Assembly: GCA_000708835.1 (NCBI GenBank)
Contig: DF237646.1
Coordinates: 1,260 to 37,708, forward strand
Direction of reading: 5' to 3'
Length of the DNA stretch: 36,449 nucleotides
Origin: Klebsormidium nitens
Taxonomy: Eukaryota; Streptophyta; Klebsormidiophyceae; Klebsormidiales; Klebsormidiaceae
Numbering within the stretch: position 1 is the first letter of the stretch; each line of letters starts with the position of its first letter. Below the pieces are notes generated by a model that saw only the letters and a program-made list of their open reading frames with translations, was not told the origin of the DNA and ran no database searches. Both the position numbers and the translations under genes were made by a program. This document shows positions 12,201-21,600 of this stretch, in pieces.

Positions 12201-15200
12201 CCCGAAGCAAAGAATCGTTCTGGGAAGAGAAAAAGGAAATCAAGTTCTCAGCGTGTACCTGCAGCAGCAGCAGCCCCGTATCGACGCCCGGCACCCCCCC
12301 CGCGATCGCCGCCTCGAGCGCCGCGCCTTTCACCAGCTCGTCATCGTACTCCCTCCCCTTTCTCACTCTACATTTCACCCCGCCGCCGTTGCTTTTGCTC
12401 TTCCCCCTTCGCCGCCGCCTTCTTTCTTCCCCTCCTCGCCGCCGCCTTCTTTCTCCCCCCCCTCGCCGCCGCCCTCTTTCCTGCCGCCCTCGCCGCCTGC
12501 TTCTTTCTCTCCCCCCTCGCTGACGCCTTCTTTCCCCCCTCCCTCGTCCCCGCCCTCTTTGTCCCCCCCGGAGCCGTCGAAGATCTCGCGCAGCATGAAC
12601 TCCAGCTTGTTGATCCGCACGCCCCCCCCCAGCAGGTGCACCTCCTGAACCTCGCGGGGTTTAAGTCGCGCGTCGGCCAGGCAGCGCGTGACCATGTCCA
12701 CGCACGCGCGAAATAACCCCTCGTTCGACTCCTCGAATTCCGCCCGGGAGAGCGTCTTACCGAGCGCCGGATCCTCCGGTAAATCGACGAACTCGCTCTC
12801 GGAGAGTTGCACCATCGCCTCCCGGTACGTCTGCCACAGCCAGAAGAGGGTTTTGCGGTCGGTGGGCGCGTCCGGCGCGGGTGCGCGCGTGCGCGGGTCG
12901 GTGAGCGCGCGCGCAACCAGGTTGTTGACGAAGTCGTCCGTGCCGAAGGCCGCGCCCGCGATCGCGCGGCTCTGGGAGACGCCATCGTCGATGCTGGGGA
13001 ACGGAGAGGATAGCGTATGCATTTGTGCAGCAACTTACGAAGAAGAATTAATAAAAGTCAACTATGAGTGCATCGATTTTCGAGGGCACCCGAGATCAGT
13101 AATGTGCTGAGGGCTCCGGAAGGCCGTTAGCGTTCAATAGGCTTTCAGAAGTAACTGTGCGGTGGGGGAGACAGACACTTTAGTCGGTTGCGACCAGCCA
13201 GCTTGTAGGGTGCAGTAGTTCTGCTCTGAGAATCGACGTGTACGAACTGAATGGAATCGACGCTCATCTATTTTCACTGACCCCTATGCAAGTTCAAACG
13301 GCGCTGAAGCAGCGGTGTTGCAGTAAGTTTGCGTGAAATAGTCGCTGTCGAGAAAGGTTTGGGTCGCAGAAACCTCTTCTTCTCACTCACATACAAGGCT
13401 TTTGTGAACGCGTGGTAGATGCAAAACCACTAAGTTCCGGATAAGGCTTACTTTCTGAATGCTTAACCAACTGTTCTCCCAGATAAGCTGTTTCGCTTCA
13501 GAATCGTTTGGGGTTGCAAACTTGAGAGATCGAGCGGAATAGACAATACGATGACCAACTTTTCATCAAAACGAGTGACCCGATCATTACCCTGCCGTTG
13601 ACAACCGACGCGACGCGCTCTCCGCAAGGTCATGCCAACACTCAAAAACGGCACAATCTGTTTGATCGAGTGTGTATCTTTTGTTTTCAGAAAACTAGGG
13701 CCCACTTACTCATCGCAGGAGTCAAAGCGCAGAAATTCGGCAAGCTTTGTCTTGGACAGTTGTTGGAACCTATTGATCAACCCTTCTAAAAATCATATCA
13801 CTCACCAGACGATGCCGACGCTGCAATACCCCGACCCCAGATGGAACACCAGCACGTTCTTCTCCTTATCCTCCGACTCCTTCTCGTCACTCTTCGGCCC
13901 CTCGGTTTCCTTCCCCCGGCCGCTCTCCTTCTGCTCTCCCGGTGCCCCGGTTCCTTTCCCCCGGTCACTCTTTCCCGCTCCTCCCGCCGCTTCCGAGCGA
14001 CCGGTTCCTTTCCTCCGGGCGCTCTCCCGCTGCTTCTCCTGCGCCGCGTACAGCAGCCCGACCGCGTTCGGCTCCGCCACGATGCGCCGCACGCGCAGAC
14101 CCGCGGCCGCGGCCGCGGCCGCGAGCCGCCCGCACTGGAAGCGCGTGAACGCCGCCGGCGACGTCAGCACCGCGTCGCTGACGTCGCGCCCCAGGAAGCG
14201 CTCGGCGGCGCGGCGCAGGTAGTGCAGTTGAAGGGCCAGGACTTCTTCCGCGTTCACCGACTCCCACCGGTCGCCCTTTTTGAGCGCGATCACCGGGCGG
14301 ATCCCGATGCCCGGGAGCTGCACCAGGAACGGCCAGAAGCGGGCCCCCAACTGGAGGCTCTCGTCGGTGTCCACCCTGCCGACGATGCGGCGCGCTCGGT
14401 GGATCGCCCGGCCCTGCGAACGATTTTGTAAGATTTAGTGAACAGCTAACGCGTAAACGCTACGCCAAAAAGCATTTAATTAACAGGCTACGTGCATCGA
14501 CAAACATGCGAACATGGCAAACAATGAAGCAGATCCTTGATTGTACGCTTCTCAAACTTTGTTTCTCGATATAAACAGAACTGAGCAGCAGCCCGTCACG
14601 TCCACGGTCTTTACCAAACAAGGACTGTACAAAGCTTTTGTTGAGACGAGGACGGATGGAAATTATTACGTGGGTAGCGCGGGGTAAGGGTGTGGAGCAC
14701 GTAAACTTTTGGGTCCGAATCAGTCGATTCAAGAAGCTCGTTCTTTAATAAACTTACACAACTAGCTTCAAACCATGCAACCTACCTTACATAAACCTTG
14801 GGCTGCCAGGGGATCAGGGTGCTGACCAGTTCTTTCATCCCGCAAAACGAGAGACAGAGATGGATCTCCGTTGACTTTCTTTGCTTGGTTGAGTACTCAT
14901 CTTCGTCGATGTTGACGTGTCATACTCTTCACTACATCGAAATCACCTGAGAGAGCGGTTGAAGTACTGCAGGCCAGCCGATCACGATGTTCTCCTTCAA
15001 AAGAAACCCCCACAGGCAGGTTCAAATCTTTGGGTTAGAATTTCGAGTTGACTCCCAAGCGCTGATTAGTCGCGGGTCGAGAATTACCTGCGGGAGCAGC
15101 TGGAATGCAGGCCACCCGATCAGGATGTTCTCCCCCGGGGAGTCGTCGGGGGATCCCCCAAGCCCTACGCAGGAGGGAATCTCCGTGTTGTTGTTTTCGT

Positions 15201-15387
15201 CTAGGGGGACGAGTTTGATCTCGCCCTCATGCCAGACCGCCACTCGACTGTAGCTCGTCCCGAGGTCGATCCCGATCGCTGGGGACAGCCTTGAGACGTC
15301 ATCTTTTGCCCCGGAGGGATCCCCCGGGCGCCTCTCCTCGGTCACCGCTTGATGGAAGAAGTCCTCGGACTCCATAAGGTCTGCCAT
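3267..15387 (-). CDS. Divergent Hsp70-like protein, seven exons, one frame break
   Basis: Exons: 15387-15088, 14413-13806, 12993-12259, 5175-5114, 4892-4817, 4306-4205 and 3503-3267. All have GT...AG borders and the junction phases agree. The product, about 706 residues if one missing base in exon 3 is allowed for, has the Hsp70 ATPase domain then the beta-sandwich substrate domain. Landmarks are IGIDLGTSYS (residue 38 on), IVAEPNAVG (211 on), LLGGGVRIN in exon 3, and the substrate-domain segments GINHPLGIKVEGD, KDNQEQAIIQ, FYEGEQPVVEQN and VCLDVDAGDAL, which align column by column with classical Hsp70. The helical lid is absent; the chain stops soon after the sandwich. About 60 charged residues (226-285) are inserted before the second phosphate loop. 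Residues equivalent to bovine Hsc70 K71, D199, T204 and D206 are replaced (F95, H291, Y296, S298), while E175 is kept (E214). Probably a chaperone relative with weak or no ATPase activity. The ATG is preceded directly by an in-frame TGA. Confidence 0.88.
3886..4105 (-). pseudogene. Echoes of Hsp70-like exon 6 in the next intron
   Basis: The 3' end of exon 6 with its donor (coding KII then GTGAGC, exon end 4205) is repeated with exon end at 4068, an offset of 137 bp. The echo also reads KII followed by GTGAGC, and its flank shares AGATGCGCT (4016 versus 4164). A weaker second copy starts ATGTGGCTC at 3886 (live copy 4194). The area is rich in alternating CG (4002-4013, 4226-4239). Confidence 0.65.
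6127..6325 (+). repeat. About 97-bp tandem duplication inside the long intron
   Basis: GTGCGGACAGCC at 6143 recurs at 6242. GTGACGGCGT...ACTGTGCTCCA...TGG at 6197 recurs at 6292. The offsets are about 96-99 bp, so a whole unit is duplicated with divergence in the middle. A third relative is at 8869-8960. Two of these copies are preceded by CACCACAA. Confidence 0.7.
7208..7262 (+). repeat. Dispersed intron repeat, copy 1 of 3
   Basis: About 45 bases centred on GTCATAGCCACCTCCGATGA (from 7227), preceded by CCAACC...GCTTC. Related copies are at 8210-8272 and 9951-10000. Confidence 0.6.
8210..8272 (+). repeat. Dispersed intron repeat, copy 2 of 3
   Basis: The core GTCATAGTCACCGTCGGTGA starts at 8238 and is preceded by CCCAAGCGTGCTTC, matching copy 3 (CCAAGCGCGCTGC) closely. 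The minus strand frames of copies 1 and 2 also share a CAHRR-like reading, which fits a common origin. Confidence 0.6.
8869..8960 (+). repeat. Dispersed third copy of the GTGCGGACAGC repeat
   Basis: CACCACAAAGATGC then GTGCGGACAGCG (8884), followed about 50 bases later by GGCGACAGTGATGGCTGTGCTGC. The order and spacing match the copies at 6127-6325, although the middle differs. Confidence 0.55.
9951..10000 (+). repeat. Dispersed intron repeat, copy 3 of 3
   Basis: The core GTCATGGCCACCGTCGGTCG starts at 9972 and is preceded by ATCCAAGCGCGCTGC. A 15-base word CATTCATATCATTAA just downstream (about 10020) also occurs at about 6402, so a larger repeat unit is likely. Confidence 0.6.
12376..12565 (-). 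other. Gly/Glu-rich insert with a frame break in Hsp70-like exon 3
   Basis: After LREIFDGSGGDKEGG the frame runs through GGGEGGEKEGGG-type repeats and ends at TGA (12377-12375). The next conserved segment, DDELVKGAALEAAIAGG, lies one base out of register, in a frame that is also open through the insert. Exon 3 is 735 nt; entering with one base owed and leaving in phase 0, it needs 736. So one base is missing. A run of eight C on the plus strand (12455-12462) is the most likely place. A normal intron here would be only about 30 nt, too short to believe. Confidence 0.7.
13098..13140 (-). pseudogene. Possible echo of the Hsp70-like exon 3 acceptor
   Basis: Plus-strand TGCTGAGGGCTCCGGAAGG and the following TAGCGTT resemble TGCTGGGGAACGGAGAGG and TAGCGTA at the live acceptor (12993). 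The CAG is offset by about 113 bp and the pyrimidine tract before it is kept. Downstream coding similarity is weak. Confidence 0.4.
14099..14126 (-). repeat. GGCCGC hexamer run coding polyalanine
   Basis: About four GGCCGC units inside exon 2 of the Hsp70-like gene encode a seven-alanine stretch (LAAAAAAAG) in the helix before IVAEPNAVG. Such runs expand easily. Confidence 0.7.
14797..14870 (-). pseudogene. Weak second echo of Hsp70-like exon 1
   Basis: On the minus strand this reads STLIPWQPK and ends at an AAG|GTAGG donor-like site, against NILIGWPAF and CAG|GTAAT in the live exon. The plus-strand word GATCAG is offset 168 bp from the first echo. This is suggestive only. Confidence 0.35.
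14947..14998 (-). pseudogene. Echo of Hsp70-like exon 1 with both splice sites
   Basis: Bases 14994-14947 read ENIVIGWPAVLQPLSQ then GTGATT, against ENILIGWPAFQLLPQ then GTAATT in exon 1 (exon end 15088, offset 141). The echo is 48 nt, a multiple of three, has no stop and is preceded by a pyrimidine-rich tract and AAG. It could therefore be a decayed copy or a cassette micro-exon. Confidence 0.7.
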
Positions 15388-15409
15388 CTGTCAAGATGAA
15401 GGAGACTGT

Positions 15410-15438
15410 TTCAGGAAGGATTGAAGAACCTTCCTGAA
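15410..15438 (-). promoter_or_regulatory. Heat-shock element cluster upstream of the Hsp70-like ATG
   Basis: GAA-CC-TTC-CT-GAA at 15426-15438 is a perfect three-unit heat-shock element (alternating nGAAn units every 5 bp). TTC-AG-GAA at 15410-15417 and a GAA at 15423-15425 lie beside it. It starts 23-51 bp before the ATG on the minus strand. This is unusually close, so the transcript leader must be very short, or it starts within the cluster. Confidence 0.55.
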
Positions 15439-18400
15439 AGAATCCGAAATGGATAGAATTTGGAAAAGACAAACAATGGTCAAGAGCTTTCAGTTGCTTC
15501 GGCATAGAAGTGCTGGAAAAATTTGGATCTGGACTACGTCGTGCTTTAAAAGGCTGAGGAGATAAACGTCCAATCTCTACCAGTCTTAGGCAGACCAAAG
15601 TTACTTCTACGTTGAGAAGTCTACTTTCAAAGCCATCTCGTCCTGACCAGAAAAGACTGCTGAACTCACAGAGCTTAGGGAAGGAGCACAACGGGTCAAA
15701 CGAAGCTCTCGTCCATTTTCGGGCGCAGCTAAAGTTCTCACATTTTGATTAGGCGTAGGAATTGCTGAGCAAATCAGTATAGAACGAAAAAGCGGGAATC
15801 TACCAATCCTCCTCGCAGTCCTCGCAGTTTTGGTGAGCTCAATCAACACGGCAGTTCCAAATCCTTGAATCGATCATGCTCAGTCATGTTCAAATGTGGA
15901 GTTCAGCCCAGGTTGAAGCAAAGAGAAGCGGGACTGTCAATGTCAGCTCTGGGTATCGATCTAGTTATTTTGGCAGCTCCAGTGCATCGGACTGATGATG
16001 CTCAAGAGTCCAGCCAACAAAAGCAGACAGGCATGCCCTCTTCAATGACAATTCTGGATTTGCAGTTTCTTGTGCAAGTCAAGGTAACGTTTTATGGATG
16101 AACCCATTCATCCAATCCCTCCAAGCAGACCATTCATTCCAAAGATATTTGTAGCAATTGCCCGCAGTAGCTGTTGTCTCAGTCTAAGACTGTGGATTGA
16201 CCTGACAGGCTGAAAAGTGCTATTGTTTTTGATCTTCCAATTGCAAATTAGGCTCTTGGGGCTGCTCATTGCCATGTTTTGGAAAGAGAGTGTTTACCTT
16301 TTGATTGGACGGTAGCCCCTCTAGGAGTCTACGGGGTTGCCTTTCAGCAGACCTCGGAATAGTTGTGCCTTAGAACAAAGTGCCTACATAACAATCTTAT
16401 TGGACCCCTCATCTGCCGGAGCACTGAATTTCTGTTCTCGGGAAAAAGCACAATAGCAAGGTTGGAGGCTCCAGCACTTTTTGGCTGACAGGAAACCCCT
16501 AGGTCCCCCAATGCATGAGCAAATCTGACTCACTCTCAAACATTGCAGGCGTCGTTGTGCGAATCCAAGAGGTGGACCCCTTCAATTCTTACCTGTGCTG
16601 GAAAGGATGCTCCAGGCGCAAACTGAGCTGAAATGTCCCTCTTCTTGCTTTTGACTCCCGGTTGCTTTGTCCCCCCCAGTGAAGACTCCTGAGGAAAGCC
16701 AAGCGGTTGGTACGACGCCCCAGTTCTAAAGCTGCTGCTGAAAGAGAGTTGCTGATCAGTTCTCACGAACTGGAGGGGGAAAGCTGCGCAACTAGGAGTG
16801 GGGAACTCGGAGGAAACAAAGGGGACATCGCGCAAAAGGGGGGAGAGGAGGGGCGGGAGAAAGAGTCGGCGGCAGAGGGAACTGTTGGGGCAGTCTGCGA
16901 GGCGGTACAGTATCGGGCGCACCATGCACGAACCAAACATCGGGTCAGCTGGAGAGAGTGGCTAAGACCTGGAATCAGGGGTGTGCTTGAGCGCCGGACT
17001 AAGCATGCTAGGTGAAAAGCCTTGGAGCTTTGCGCATGCTCCTTTTCTGCTGCTCAACCTTGCCAGCTCTGTTCTCCTTCCAGCTCTGCCTAACCAGGGC
17101 CAGAGAAGCTTTTTCTGAGTGAAAATTTTCTGAGAGACTCCTCTGCGGAAATGCTGCTTCTCTCTGGAAATGCTGCAGGATATGCCTGTATCGAAGCAGA
17201 CCCCAGTCGATGTCTCCCCAATTGCAGCCACCTGAAATTATGCCAGTGGCAAGCAGTTTATGCTCAAGGCCACCCCAGGGAACCCTCTCTTGAAAGACAC
17301 TTTCAACTTCGATTCTTTGTCAAGCCTTGTGGAAAGCTTCCCTGTGTAGTGGAAAGCTAGCTCAGGGCACCAACCAGCTCACAACTGTACGCGCGCAGCT
17401 TCACTCTCCACGCCCTTCACGCGCGCGCAATGCGCCAGCACCCCTGTTCAGCTGCTTCCTCCCTCATGGCAGGCCATGCAAGCCACCGCCCTTTCTGAGC
17501 TCTCCCCAGTTCTTTCTTTTGGAGCCTCTTGCTTCTTGGCTCTGGTTCGCGCATGATGATTTTCGCCGGCACAAGCTTGGTAGCATATGCAGTCTGACTG
17601 GGAGTCACGTGGTTGAAGCATGCAGTAAAGGCGGCAATGATTTGCAAGCAGGGATCGGCGATCACCGGGCGAATGTACGACATCGGGACAAGCACTGCCT
17701 ACTGAGTACTGATAGGCTCGGTCATGGTTGCAGGGCGCCCGCCGCTGCCCAATCCGCGTCCGCGACCGACGCAGGCAAAACTCTGTGGACTGTGCAAATC
17801 AGTCGGGAGCTGCCTAAGAATATAATAGAAAGCGCGAGTAGGTTGAATCTCTTTGAAGCAGCTAGTATAGATGTGCTGATTCTGGTAACGCAGGTGTGGA
17901 TTAAGAGACGCCGTGTGACTTAAGAAAGGCACCCGGGGGATGGGTGGGGTTGGTCTGTGGTCAGAGTGGGTTGGGGTGTGGAGCGTGTGATTATTAGGTT
18001 AGGTTTTTACTCTGTTTAGTCGGCCGGGTACACGAAAAGTCACTCGCCGCATAAGTCACACTTGAATGACCACTGTTATGTGCTATCAGGTAATTGGATT
18101 CGTATTTATATATAATCTATGAAGGCAATTGGTTGCAATGCCAAGCTTACGGGGGGACGTACTTGATTTGGAAATCAACCTTGAACTTGTCTAAACAGTC
18201 CTTAATCGTTCTATAACGCTTTCCGACGGCAGGTTTCAGGTAATTATGTTTTTGTAAGCATTTGCCGCAATTGAGCAAGTCTCAGGTCCCAGTCATGTAT
18301 ATAAGGGAGTACTCTTTACTGATTGAGACCATACTCACGACATTCAGGCGAGTCATGCAAATGACAACTCTAGTGCGTCAACCTTCATACTCTTCATGTT

Positions 18401-18688
18401 CAATCCGAGCCGCTTGCTTTCCGCACATCTCAAGTTCCCTCGCCTTACTTGACATCGTTTCTGCGAATGACTAGCTACCTGCTTCTAGCCGTAGTCGTAC
18501 CCCCGATTCGATCAACAGGGGGTGTCAACTTATGAGAAGACTAGTGGTTCTTGATCTCATGCCCACCAAAAGTTTCAACCGATAAGCCCGGCGAGCTTCC
18601 GAAAACTCAAATCGATCTTAGATGCCCGCTCCAAATATTGCTTCTTCAAGCCCACTAAATGATGCCGCCGTCAGGAAGGATTTGCATT
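15439..18688 (-). other. Region with exon-like segments but no gene I can assemble
   Basis: Minus-strand candidates: 16722-16594, reading GASYQPLGFPQESSLGG up to FPAQ and a CAG|GTAAGA donor; a segment ending ATTG|GTAGAT near 15803, reading GTAVLIELTKTARTARRIG; and one near 17610-17480, reading YATKLVPAKIIMREPEP. The frames are open and donors are plausible, but acceptors and phases do not yet join into one gene and I recognise no family. A CpG-rich patch near 16890-16930 could be a promoter. The plus strand offers nothing better. Confidence 0.2.
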
Positions 18689-21600
18689 TTACTTTCTGGC
18701 GACCGCGGCCCCTTGCCGCTGTATGCTGAGGACGCCCCCCCGCTTCTCGATCAACATGCGGACGCTGTTGTTCGCGTACCCTTGAGTCGTCTGCGGACTG
18801 GGCTCCCCCGGTGGTCGGACGTTACATGCGGCCTGGAATTCGAAGACGTTCAGTACAAAATAGAAGAATTGATATCGTTGGGAGGCTGCTTCTAGCGGTG
18901 TTGTCGACGTAAGGTTGTTCATCTGCTAGTACAGACTGGAACAGAATGAAGGCCGGCGACCAAAAGAATCTTCTAGGCGGTCGATTCTTGATGATCCAGA
19001 TAAGCGAAAGCCTTCTGGGTGTAAGATACGTTTTCACGAAAGAACTTCCAAGCTAGCATGTGGTAAACTCAGAATGCCCAGGTGGCTTACACGAATTTGA
19101 GCAGCAGAAATCAGATACTTCTGATCACATGCGCCACACTGTGGAACTTGCTGCTGACTGCACGCTGACTGCACGACGATCCGAAGTCCCGTGAACAAAG
19201 CTGTTACAACTCACCTTCGGGCGGAATCCGCTGTAAAATGGCGTCCGCCCCTGGGAGAACTGGGTCAGGTCGTACAGGAGGGTGTCCTTGGTGGAGCTGT
19301 TCCGCGGCTGCACGGAACCAGCGGAACAAGACGGAAGCAGCTTTCAGTGACCGATTATATACGCTGAAGAGGATGTTCTGAAGTGGATCTTGAACATAGG
19401 GATCAACAAACCGGGGGAAGAAGCCGCACTGGTTCATCAACAACGAAGATCGAAGGAGCTGACCTTGCATCTGCTTCCAGGGGCGGTCGTGTCCGGATCG
19501 GCTCACTTTTAGCGATCTCAAACAACGGTTTGAGTACGACGCAGGAGCAACAAGAAGTAGACTTGTGGCTATGTGACTTTTTTGGTAGAATCTGAGGGCT
19601 CTGCTTGAGACCAACTGGTCTTGAGAGCTACCTGGATGGACTCTCCGCCTATCTTTGGAACGTGCCCACTGTAGCCGGGTATGTGGGCGGTTCCGCGAAC
19701 CGTGCCCTGGACGCGAAAAACCAACGACAGAATTCTAACTCTGTTGTAGCGTAAGAAGGATCAATTTGGAGACATGTTCTTGGTAACATAGACAAGGGAG
19801 CTTTTGGATTAGATTGAATGCTTGAACCATCGCTCATCAACAGACTCAAAAGCATCGGCCAACGAGAGATTGTCACAGCAAAAATCGCGTCCAAGATGAC
19901 TTTGCAAGAGGCGAGATTCATTTTCACGGTGCTGCGGGGTTTGGCGTGCCAATATAGTACTCAGACGGGCTAACGAAGGTGTTCATTACAATCTGCCGTT
20001 CCTTCGAAGACATGAGATTTGAGGGTAAGGTTGGAAGAAGCGGGCCTCGAGCTTCCTTTACCTTGTCCAGGAAGGAAGTGCCGCTTTGCGTCACGTGCTT
20101 ATTCGACAAACTGCACAACAGCGACACTTTCGTTCAGACATAGAAGGAGCGATAAAGAACACAACCGACAAACGAGATTACTTTCTCGTCTCAATCGGCC
20201 TCCTCTCCGGCTCTTCAGCGCACATCCGGTGCCAGCAACTTAAATACGAGTCGAGCAAAGGCGATTCTGCAAATCACCGGGCTCGCTCAGACGCCTGCTT
20301 CTTACACGCCACGGAATCCGTAGCCTAGCTTCGCATTAGATTCCTCGTACGACTAGCTTGCTGTATGTGGTAAGACGGCAATCTAAAATTTGCGACTCGC
20401 CTGAGGCTCTCTGTAAGAGGGTCGTGTCCGGGCGTTCCGAAAACTTCCATATAATGCGTTCCGGACCGTTCATGCCCCACGGATTGCACCTGCGCGGGAA
20501 CAAGGAGCAAGCTACGAGATAAGTCTGCAGGGCTTTAAGAGCTCGCCGCCATCGTATGTTCAGAATAAGAACGTTTGGTTCTCTGAGCTGTCCAAGAGGA
20601 ATTCGAAACCCAGGTCGATTCAGCAGCAGGCAGACCGCAAATAATTAAAACATCTTGATCACCGAATTGCGAACCGCGTCGTTCCGTCTTATTTTTCAAG
20701 GTCAAAACGCCTCGAATCCATTAAAACGTTCTTTGTTAAACGCGGCTTGGACCACTTTGGACCCACCCTTCCGAAACTGTGTCCTTCAACATGGTTGGAC
20801 TGCCCGCAGACTTGCAACTGGAGAATTAATTTTCACAAGGATCAGAAATTTGTGGGTCCGGTTCTGACCCCTGTGAGCTCTCCGTACGATGCGTGTTAGA
20901 GTACGCACCTCGTTGGGCAGCACCGTTCTTGAAGCGGCAGGTGCAGTTGCGCTCATCCGGCGGAACGAGGCGGTTCCGGTTCCGGTCCTGATGCGCTCTC
21001 CGTCCTGAGCGCATCAGTTCGGAGTTCTAGATGTTAGCGAACGAAGCAGTGCTTTCCGGTCACGCAGTTCGCTTTCTGAGAGCACGATAAATGCTGGCTG
21101 ATTACTCGAACGAAGACGTGCTCGCAGAGAAACATGAATGTTCACAACACCCATAGGTTCTGCACACGCCAACCGTTCAGCGGGATCACCGGGCCCTAAT
21201 TTGACAGGCATACGTTTCTCAGCGTGCCGTTGTGCAGTGGCATTCTGCTGTACGTGGTACTGTAGACGAGGGAGGTTTGCTCCTGGTTCTCGGGTCTCGA
21301 TTGGGTACAGCTAGTGACGTCCGCACTGCACGTCGAGCCTCGACCGATCATAGTCCTGCAATCAACACACAACTATCGACACAGTTAGGAAAATTCAAAA
21401 GGACTCCAGTGTTACAATTGAACAGCAAGGTGAACGCACGTCCAACTTAAGCTGTCCTGAGAAATTGAAGTGAACGGGCACGCTTTTGCGACTCGCATAT
21501 GTGAGATTTCCCGCGTCGGTGGCTTCTGCAACTCATAATCCTGCGAACGAAAGGATAGGGAATACTTCGAACTGATCCACATGGAGCAGATGCGCAAAAG

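Larger units (their letters stand above)
5176..12258 (-). other. 7.1-kb intron of the Hsp70-like gene
   Basis: This intron separates the exon ending at GLLLLQ (12259) from the exon beginning GINHPLG (5175). No second gene is evident on either strand. Open frames are short (up to about 140 codons) and unrecognised. The intron instead holds diverged dispersed and tandem repeats, listed separately. A weak echo of exon 4 may lie at 5030-5062 (GGGCTGG block, 95 bp from the live copy at 5125). Confidence 0.6.

Noticed and set aside
11962-12716. 228- and 212-codon plus-strand Pro/Ser-rich frames
   Set aside because: Complement of the Gly/Glu-rich insert in Hsp70-like exon 3; the minus strand carries the conserved protein.
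13632-14431. Two 196-codon plus-strand frames
   Set aside because: Both are antisense to exon 2 of the Hsp70-like gene, which has clear homology on the minus strand and matching splice phases.
17327-17923. 198-codon plus-strand frame
   Set aside because: No domain, irregular composition and no upstream support; the opposite strand looks at least as protein-like.
10620-20620. tRNA-like T-loop words (GGGTTCGACAACC near 10635, GAATTCGAAACCC near 20600)
   Set aside because: Stem pairing and the invariant bases around the loop do not hold, and no matching acceptor or anticodon arms were found.
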